A stretch of 10,904 nucleotides of DNA from Coxiellaceae bacterium UBA6002 (GTDB taxonomy: Bacteria; Pseudomonadota; Gammaproteobacteria; UBA6002). The notes beneath the pieces are model-generated. The model was not told where the DNA came from, searched no databases, and was given only the letters and a program-made list of their open reading frames with translations. The stretch's first letter is position 1. Every line of letters starts with the position of its first letter. Where the stretch lies: contig DJAM01000128.1 in NCBI GenBank assembly GCA_002429595.1, positions 1-10,904 of the forward strand. The letters are read 5' to 3'. Positions 5,757 to 10,904 of the stretch are shown piece by piece. Made by a program: the position numbers and the translations under genes.

Positions 5757-5831
5757 TGTCATTCCCGCGAAGGCGGGAATCCATGCTAGTAGCCACGCCG
5801 AGAATGGGTTCCCGCCTTCGCGGGAATGACA
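5757..5831. repeat. 28-bp inverted-repeat element filling the dapB/gcvPB gap
   Basis: Left arm 5757-5784 and right arm 5804-5831 are complementary at 27 of 28 positions, the exception being a T/G wobble (5780/5808). They are separated by 19 nt. Each arm contains its own smaller palindrome: ATTCCCGC, GAAG, GCGGGAAT at 5761-5780 and its counterpart. The core fits the neisserial dRS3 pattern ATTCCCn8GGGAAT, and similar units are scattered in many proteobacterial genomes. It starts 4 nt after the dapB stop and ends 1 nt before the gcvPB stop, so it is the whole 3' boundary of both transcripts. It could act as a bidirectional transcript end or a barrier against read-through. Confidence 0.75.
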
Positions 5832-5832
5832 A

Positions 5833-7287
5833 TTAAGAGTCCTCTTTCTTCCAGATGATATTCAACTCCCGCGCCGCTTTCACCTCATCCAATCTCTTCA
5901 CTGGCATCGTATGTGGCGCAGATTTGACATATTCTGGATTAGATTTGGCTTCTTCAAGAATAGCCACCATCGCATTAACAAAAGCATCTAAATCTTGTTT
6001 GGCTTCTGTTTCAGTCGGTTCGATTAAAAGACATTCAGGTATCATCAATGGAAAATAAATAGTCGGAGCATGAATTCCATAATCCAATAATCGCTTAGCA
6101 AGGTCGAGTGCGGTGATGCCTAACTCCTTGACTTGTCGACTCAACGTTAAAATAAATTCGTGAGTAGCACGACGTTTGGGGAACGCAGGATCGAAACTTG
6201 CTTGGCGTAATTTGGCAAGCAGATAATTGGCATTCAATGTGGAATATTCAGAGACCCGCACTAGGCCTTCACAACCCAATAATCGAATATAAACGTAAGC
6301 TCGAAATAAGATGCCGGCATTACCCATGAAGGTCGATAATTGGCCAATTGTTAATGGACAATCTTCCGCAGTTAACCATGAATAAAAATTATTCTTCTTA
6401 CCAACCATTGGAACGGGGAGAAAAGGTGCTAATCGCTCATTTGCCGCGACAGGTCCTGAACCAGGGCCGCCACCACCATGTGGTGTTGCAAACGTTTTGT
6501 GTAAGTTTAAATGCACAACATCAAAGCCCATATCTCCTGGTCTAACTTTACCTAGGATCGCATTTAAGTTAGCGCCATCGTAATATAGCAATCCGCCCAC
6601 TTCATGAACCATCTTCGCTATTTCAACAATCTTGCGTTCAAAAACACCTAGTGTTGAAGGATTGGTCAACATCACACCTGCTGTTTTAGGACCAAGTTCA
6701 TTTTGCAATGCTGCAATATCAACATCGCCATTAGAAAGAGTTGGGATTTCTTTGACTTTATAGCCACACATCACGGCCGATGCAGGATTAGTGCCATGTG
6801 CTGCATCTGGCACTAAAATTTCACAGCGTTCAAAATCTTGGCGTTGCTCATGGTAGGCCTTGATCATTGCCACGCCCGCAAATTCACCTTGCGCACCTGC
6901 CATTGGAGTCAACGAAACACCTGTCATTCCTGTGATGGATTTTAAATATTCTTGAAGTTCATAAAGACATTCTAAAAACCCTTGGCTCTGCACAGTTGCC
7001 GTGTAAGGATGTCGGCCACTCACAGCTGGACTGCCAGCTAATTCATGAGCTATGCGCGGATTGTATTTCATCGTACAGCTACCCAATGGATAGAAGTGAG
7101 TATCAATGGCGAAATTTTTTCGTGACAACCGCGTGAAATGTCGCACCGCTTGTAATTCAGAGACTTCCGCTAATTCTGGGGCATCACGACGCAGTAAATT
7201 TGCGGGCAGAGCACTTAAATCGAAGTCACCTTTAGGTGCTTGTAAAGATGCTCTTCTATTTTCAGTAGATTGTTCAAAAATTAACAT
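5833..7287 (-). CDS. gcvPB: Glycine dehydrogenase (decarboxylating) subunit 2, PLP-binding half of P-protein
   Basis: 484 residues, corresponding to the C-terminal half of the single-chain P-protein of E. coli. The pyridoxal-phosphate lysine is Lys264 in HLNLHKTF, followed by the glycine-rich PHGGGGPGSGPV. Upstream are FYPLGSCTMKYNPR (66-79), SLTPMAGAQGE (125-135) and AAHGTNPASA (162-171), all typical of GcvPB. With GcvPA it decarboxylates glycine and passes the aminomethyl group to lipoyl-GcvH. The ATG at 7287 is preceded by AAAAGG in a 10-nt gap after the gcvPA stop, so the two subunits are translated from one message at matching levels. It is the last gene of the operon and ends against the inverted-repeat element at 5757-5831. 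Confidence 0.97.
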   Translation of the reverse strand: MLIFEQSTENRRASLQAPKGDFDLSALPANLLRRDAPELAEVSELQAVRHFTRLSRKNFAIDTHFYPLGSCTMKYNPRIAHELAGSPAVSGRHPYTATVQSQGFLECLYELQEYLKSITGMTGVSLTPMAGAQGEFAGVAMIKAYHEQRQDFERCEILVPDAAHGTNPASAVMCGYKVKEIPTLSNGDVDIAALQNELGPKTAGVMLTNPSTLGVFERKIVEIAKMVHEVGGLLYYDGANLNAILGKVRPGDMGFDVVHLNLHKTFATPHGGGGPGSGPVAANERLAPFLPVPMVGKKNNFYSWLTAEDCPLTIGQLSTFMGNAGILFRAYVYIRLLGCEGLVRVSEYSTLNANYLLAKLRQASFDPAFPKRRATHEFILTLSRQVKELGITALDLAKRLLDYGIHAPTIYFPLMIPECLLIEPTETEAKQDLDAFVNAMVAILEEAKSNPEYVKSAPHTMPVKRLDEVKAARELNIIWKKEDS

Positions 7288-7297
7288 GCTGTACCTT

Positions 7298-8689
7298 TTA
7301 GATGTTAGTTACACATGGCTCTAATGAGCTAGTTTCCATTAGCGCCTTTTGCATTTGCTGGGCGTAAATGAAAAGATCTTCTTCAGTTTTTGTTTCGGTG
7401 ACACACACTAATAATGCATTGCCCAACTCTGGATATTCTTTTGATAAGTCATAACCACCTTGGATGCCGGCGGCTTCTAATGACTCGAGAATTGAATGAA
7501 CGGGTCGATCAAGTCGCAGTACAAATTCATCAAAAAATGGCGCTTGGAAGACGTTTTGTATGCCATCGGTTTGCGCTAACATTTTTTGCAAAGCATGTGC
7601 CCCGGTATAACTTGCACCCGCAACCTGCGCAATTCCTTTCGCTCCTAAGAGGCTCATATAGATAGTGGCAGCAGTGACCATTAAACCTTGGTTAGTACAA
7701 ATATTTGAAGTGGCCTTAGCCCTTCTAATATGTTGTTCTCGCGCTTGTAAGGTCAGTGTAAAGCCTCTTTTACCATCTAAGTCGACGGTTTGACCAACTA
7801 TCCGGCCCGGCATTTGCCGAACGTACTTCATTTTACAAGCCATGAAGCCAAAATAAGGTCCTCCAGATGCTAAAGGGATACCCAAAGGTTGACCTTCACC
7901 GCAGGCAATATCAGCTCCTTCTTTACCCCATTTTCCTGGTTCTTTTAAAACACTCACCGTAATAGGATTGACTAATGCAATCGCTAAAGCACCTTCAAAA
8001 TGCGCCCAATCGGTTAATTGATCTACTTCTTCCAATACACCAAAGAAATTGGTTTGAGGAATGACAACAGCAGCAATGTTTTGCTTCTCAAAAGGTGTTA
8101 GATCAGCTTTTAGGGTTCGACCAGTTTTTTTATCATAATCAACTTCGATAACTTTTATGTCTTGCTGCTTCACAATACTGATCACGACTTTACGATAAGC
8201 GGGATGAACAGTCTTAGGTATTAAGACCAGCTTATCTTTATTTTTATTCACACGAATCGCCATGAGAATTGCTTCAGCTAAAGCACAAGCCCCATCGTAG
8301 ACAGACGCATTCGCAGCTTCCAATCCCATTAGATTCGCAATCATCGTTTGGAACTCATAGATCAGCTGTAAATTGCCTTGGCTTGCTTCAGCCTGATAAG
8401 GTGTGTACGCCGTTAAATATTCACCGCGACTTAATATTGCTGAAACTGCAGCGGGAATATGATGTTCATAAGCACCAGCACCGATAAAGCACATTCCAAG
8501 TTTATCTTGTTTTAATTTTGACGCGATTAAGCGCTTGACTTCAAATTCGCCTAACCCTGCGGGAATGTTTTGTAATTGTTTAATACGCAAGGATGCAGGA
8601 ATTTCATCGTATAAATCTTCGATACTGTTGACGCCAATTTCTTGTAGCATCTGCGCAGTTTCAGCATCGGTATGTGGGATAAATGGCAT
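7298..8689 (-). CDS. gcvPA: Glycine dehydrogenase (decarboxylating) subunit 1, N-terminal half of P-protein
   Basis: 463 residues homologous to the N-terminal half of fused GcvP; it has no PLP lysine and partners GcvPB in an alpha2beta2 enzyme. Family signatures are CFIGAGAYEHHIPA (67-80), AYTPYQAEASQG (94-105), LIYEFQTMIANL (109-120) and ASVYDGACALAEA (128-140), with a later GEGQPLGIPLASGGPYFGF segment. The ATG at 8689 has a modest GTGAGAA ribosome-binding site. That site lies in a small AGTG/CACT inverted repeat (8690-8701), which might dampen initiation. A 52-nt gap without a terminator separates it from gcvH upstream. Separate PA and PB chains are the rule in Firmicutes, archaea and some gammaproteobacteria such as Legionella and Coxiella, while E. 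coli has the fused form. Confidence 0.97.
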   Translation of the reverse strand: MPFIPHTDAETAQMLQEIGVNSIEDLYDEIPASLRIKQLQNIPAGLGEFEVKRLIASKLKQDKLGMCFIGAGAYEHHIPAAVSAILSRGEYLTAYTPYQAEASQGNLQLIYEFQTMIANLMGLEAANASVYDGACALAEAILMAIRVNKNKDKLVLIPKTVHPAYRKVVISIVKQQDIKVIEVDYDKKTGRTLKADLTPFEKQNIAAVVIPQTNFFGVLEEVDQLTDWAHFEGALAIALVNPITVSVLKEPGKWGKEGADIACGEGQPLGIPLASGGPYFGFMACKMKYVRQMPGRIVGQTVDLDGKRGFTLTLQAREQHIRRAKATSNICTNQGLMVTAATIYMSLLGAKGIAQVAGASYTGAHALQKMLAQTDGIQNVFQAPFFDEFVLRLDRPVHSILESLEAAGIQGGYDLSKEYPELGNALLVCVTETKTEEDLFIYAQQMQKALMETSSLEPCVTNI

Positions 8690-8741
8690 AGTGTTCTCAC
8701 TGTTTTTTTATGACCTCAAAAAAGAAGTCCTGGCGCAAAGA

Positions 8742-9137
8742 TTAATGAACCTCTTCGCTAATTTGTTTTTCATAGTGTTCAGGCGAAAGTAGTTTTTCAT
8801 ATTCGTCTGGTTGTTTTAATCTAATCTTGAAAATCCAGCCTTCTCCATAAGGATCCTTATTTACCAAGCCAGGTGTTTGTTCTAAATCAGAATTGATTTC
8901 GATCACCTCGCCAGAAAGAGGACTATAAATATCAGATGCTGCTTTGACTGACTCAACCACACCGCATTCATCACCACTTTGAACATGCTGTCCAATCGTA
9001 GGCAATTCGATAAATACGATATCGCCTAGCAAATCCTGAGCGTGATCGGTAATACCAATAGTGGCAATTTCATCATCTTTTTTTGCCCACTCGTGAGTAG
9101 CGACGTATTTTAATTCTCCGGGAACTTTTTTCATCAT
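8742..9137 (-). CDS. gcvH: Glycine cleavage system H protein (lipoyl carrier)
   Basis: 131 residues, like the 129 of E. coli GcvH. The lipoylated lysine is Lys65 in VVESVKAASDIYSP. THEWAKKDDEIATIGITDHAQDLLGDI near the N-terminus and GEGWIFKI near the C-terminus are standard. The protein shuttles the aminomethyl group between P, T and L proteins. Two ATG codons stand in tandem, at 9137 and 9134. The Shine-Dalgarno AAGGA is 4 nt before the first and 7 nt before the second, so the second may be the real start (130 residues). It lies 30 nt downstream of gcvT in the same operon. Confidence 0.97.
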   Translation of the reverse strand: MMKKVPGELKYVATHEWAKKDDEIATIGITDHAQDLLGDIVFIELPTIGQHVQSGDECGVVESVKAASDIYSPLSGEVIEINSDLEQTPGLVNKDPYGEGWIFKIRLKQPDEYEKLLSPEHYEKQISEEVH

Positions 9138-9167
9138 TTCTTCCTTTTAAAATTCAATTTAATGAGA

Positions 9168-10286
9168 TTATGAAACATCAGCAGGAACTGCTTTACCTTC
9201 CTTATAAACCTTTTTACCTTTGCGTACAAAAGGTGGCTGTACAATTTTAACAGGAACTTTTTTGTTTCTTATTTCGACTTCACATTCTTCAATATTCAGA
9301 TCGGAAGGTAATCTTGCCAAAGCAATTGCATGCCCTAAGGTGGGCGAAAAACTGCCGCTGGTGATTTCTCCGGTACCATTGTTTGGAATCAATACTTTTT
9401 GATGGTTTCGAAGGACACCTGAGGATTCCAGTACCAGACCAACCATTTTTTTATGGCTTGCTTTTTGTTGAGCTTCCAAAATTTTACGACCGATAAAATT
9501 ACGATGGCTGGGTTCAAATGCAACAGTCCAAGCAAGATTAGATTCTAGGGGAGTCGTTGTTTCATCCATATCTACCCCATAAAGATTCAAGCCTGCTTCC
9601 AATCGTAAAGTGTCTCGAGCACCAAGCCCACAAGGTTTAACACCCACTGAGAGTAAATTTTGCCACAGCTCATTGACATGATTGGCAGGTACTTGAATTT
9701 CAAAGCCATCTTCGCCGGTATACCCCGTGCGGCTATAAAAAATACCGTTAATAGTCGTGCCTTGAAATGGCTTAAGTGCTTTTAGAGCATTTTGTTCGCT
9801 ATCTTCAAAGAGAGGCATAATTCTTGAAATCGCATTGGGTCCTTGTATAGCAACCATTGCTAAATCATCTCTTTGAGTTAACTCGACTTGGAACTTTTTC
9901 TTTTGGTTAACTAGCCATTGCCAATCTTTTTCTCGTGTTCCCGCGTTCAACACTAAGCGGTAATCACTTTCTGACATTCTGTAGACAATTAAATCATCCA
10001 CAATGCCACCTGTTGAATTTAACATGCAGGTATAAAGCGCTTTGCCAACTTGATCTAATTTCCCGGCATCATTTGCTAATAAGTATTGCAAATATAGCAA
10101 AGCCTCTTTGCCTGTCACATCTACAATTGCCATATGGGAAACATCGAACATGCCCGCATCCTGGCGCACCAAATGATGCTCTTGAATTTGTGAACCGTAA
10201 TGCAAAGGCATTTGCCATCCTGAAAAGTCGACTAACTTAGCGCCAGCGAGTTGGTGTTGATGAATTAAAGGAGTTGTTTTTAGCAT
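9168..10286 (-). CDS. gcvT: Glycine cleavage system T protein (aminomethyltransferase)
   Basis: 372 residues (E. coli: 364). N-terminal LVDFSGWQMPLHYG (18-31) and MFDVSHM (46-52) are family signatures. GGIVDDLIVYR (93-103) holds the conserved Asp pair near the folate-binding catalytic site, and YSRTGYTGEDGFEI and ARDTLRLEAGLNLYG follow. It transfers the methylene group from aminomethyl-GcvH to tetrahydrofolate and releases ammonia. It is the first gene of the gcvT-gcvH-gcvPA-gcvPB operon. The ATG at 10286 has only a moderate GAGATAGG upstream sequence. The C-terminal tail is lysine-rich (RKGKKVYKEGK). The L protein needed to complete the complex is not nearby, as expected since it is shared with the 2-oxoacid dehydrogenases. 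Confidence 0.97.
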   Translation of the reverse strand: MLKTTPLIHQHQLAGAKLVDFSGWQMPLHYGSQIQEHHLVRQDAGMFDVSHMAIVDVTGKEALLYLQYLLANDAGKLDQVGKALYTCMLNSTGGIVDDLIVYRMSESDYRLVLNAGTREKDWQWLVNQKKKFQVELTQRDDLAMVAIQGPNAISRIMPLFEDSEQNALKALKPFQGTTINGIFYSRTGYTGEDGFEIQVPANHVNELWQNLLSVGVKPCGLGARDTLRLEAGLNLYGVDMDETTTPLESNLAWTVAFEPSHRNFIGRKILEAQQKASHKKMVGLVLESSGVLRNHQKVLIPNNGTGEITSGSFSPTLGHAIALARLPSDLNIEECEVEIRNKKVPVKIVQPPFVRKGKKVYKEGKAVPADVS

Positions 10287-10434
10287 ACCTATCTCGCGAA
10301 AATTAGATTAATTTGGAATTTGATGAGCGAACTTACACTATAAGAAGTGGAGTAAATTCGAAAAATGGATATTATACTCGCAGACTTTGGTATTTCTATA
10401 GAAACATTCTTAATCAGTCACTTCGAGGTAATTT
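10287..10434. promoter_or_regulatory. Divergent gcvT / VOC-gene control region
   Basis: A 148-bp AT-rich intergenic region that must hold promoters for both directions. On the minus strand there is a perfect TATAAT (complement of 10371-10376), about 85 nt upstream of gcvT, but no good -35 at 16-18 nt. On the plus strand TATACT overlaps it at 10373-10378, also without a convincing -35. A 12-bp palindrome, TTTCTATAGAAA, lies at 10393-10404. I see no glycine-riboswitch core in the gcvT leader. Confidence 0.4.
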
Positions 10435-10863
10435 ATGTCTAAATCTGCACGCCCTTCAGATATGCCGTGGCTCATTCCTTATTTAATGGTCAAAGATGTT
10501 GACCAAGCCCTAGCTTTCTATGAAAAAGCATTTAATTTTGAAAAAGGAAGCGCCGTTGCCGGTGAGGATAACATATCTAACCATGGCGAAATCCGTTATA
10601 AAGATCAGGTGATTATGTGCGGTCGAGAAGGGGCTCATGGCGAAGATGTGACTTGCGCAAAGAGTCCTAAAACAATGGGAAGCCCTTCTCCTGTTATGCT
10701 ATATGTCTACTGCGATGACGTGGATGCTACCTACAAGCAAGCCATTGCAGCAGGTGCAGAATCTCAAATGGAACCGCAGGAAACTCATTGGGGAGACAGA
10801 ATGTGCTCGCTACTTGATCCTTTTGGGCATTCTTGGTGCTTTGCTACGCATAGCGGAAAGTAA
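10435..10863 (+). CDS. VOC-superfamily protein, glyoxalase/PhnB-like
   Basis: 142 residues with two beta-alpha-beta-beta-beta halves of the vicinal-oxygen-chelate fold. The N-terminal half has PYLMVKDVDQALAFYEKAF (15-33) and HGEIRY (50-55). The C-terminal half has VYCDDVDATYKQAIAAGA and ends in WGDRMCSLLDPFGHSWCFATH, the hallmark of the PhnB-like subgroup, in which DPFGH(x)W is nearly invariant. Members include glyoxalase- and bleomycin-resistance-like proteins, and many are uncharacterised; the substrate cannot be inferred. Possible metal ligands are His50 and Glu52 with residues of the second half, but this is a guess. The ATG at 10435 has GAGG (10425-10428) at 6-nt spacing. It stands alone, divergent from gcvT and followed by a repeat, so no functional link to glycine cleavage is implied. 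Confidence 0.88.
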   Translation: MSKSARPSDMPWLIPYLMVKDVDQALAFYEKAFNFEKGSAVAGEDNISNHGEIRYKDQVIMCGREGAHGEDVTCAKSPKTMGSPSPVMLYVYCDDVDATYKQAIAAGAESQMEPQETHWGDRMCSLLDPFGHSWCFATHSGK

Positions 10864-10887
10864 TTAATTCTCTCGCTTGTTAGTTTT

Positions 10888-10904
10888 GTTCCCTCTCCCG
10901 CTTG
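10888..10904. repeat. Truncated second copy of the double-hairpin repeat
   Basis: The last 17 nt of the window, GTTCCCTCTCCCGCTTG, are identical to 2377-2393, the start of the repeat after ahpC, including the left arm of its first hairpin. As there, it begins shortly after a stop codon (10863). The rest lies beyond the window. Confidence 0.6.

Noticed and set aside
5757..5831. Insertion sequence ends or a transposon remnant with a coding part
   Set aside because: Only 19 nt lie between the arms, with no coding sequence and no clean target duplication; at most a non-autonomous repeat unit.
5855..9402. Several open frames of 60-83 codons on the plus strand antisense to the gcv genes
   Set aside because: They follow the codon structure of the gcv genes opposite, have no ribosome-binding sites worth noting and resemble no known protein.
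10287..10434. Glycine riboswitch ahead of gcvT
   Set aside because: The leader is short and AT-rich and lacks the conserved purine-rich cores and tandem aptamer layout.

Overview
The window reads as ordinary chromosomal DNA from a moderately AT-rich gammaproteobacterium. The proteins resemble their Escherichia coli counterparts closely (Bfd, Bfr, SodB, GcvH, GcvT). The glycine cleavage P-protein is split into two subunits (GcvPA/GcvPB), and ahpC, bfr, sodB, dapB and gcv genes lie together. This combination points to the Legionellales (Legionella/Coxiella/Berkiella-like); that placement is an inference from gene content, not from a marker gene. I see no tRNA, rRNA, CRISPR, phage or transposase.

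Layout. Positions 97-1419 (+) encode an MFS transporter of unknown substrate. Its 3' end overlaps by 8 bp that of bfd (1412-1600, -), the ferredoxin that releases iron from bacterioferritin. A strong Fur box (1644-1658) lies between bfd and the divergent 2-Cys peroxiredoxin gene ahpC (1762-2370, +) and covers putative -35 elements on both strands. A double-hairpin repeat (2380-2443) follows ahpC. After it, a good sigma70 promoter (2470-2498) drives the bfr-sodB operon (2529-3589), which ends at a clear intrinsic terminator (3607-3628). An SNF-family sodium symporter gene (3651-5024) overlaps dapB (5021-5752) by the ATGA tetranucleotide. The gap between dapB and the convergent gcv operon is almost filled by a 28-bp inverted-repeat element (5757-5831). 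On the minus strand the operon runs gcvT-gcvH-gcvPA-gcvPB (10286 down to 5833). A VOC-fold (glyoxalase/PhnB-like) gene (10435-10863, +) diverges from gcvT. The window ends inside what looks like a second copy of the 2380-2443 repeat.

How the genes fit together. Positions 1412-3589 form an iron and peroxide/superoxide module: Bfr stores iron, Bfd mobilises it, AhpC removes peroxide and SodB removes superoxide. The bfd gene, usually next to bfr, sits instead on the Fur-box side, so iron release and iron storage look separately wired. SNF symporter plus dapB is an amino-acid uptake/lysine-diaminopimelate pair joined by translational coupling. The gcv operon supplies the T, H and P proteins of glycine cleavage; the L protein (dihydrolipoyl dehydrogenase) is not in the window.

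I did not find a convincing undescribed system. The most interesting material is regulatory: the compact bfd/ahpC control region, a promoter that appears nested in the sodB terminator, and two families of dispersed hairpin repeats used as gene boundaries.
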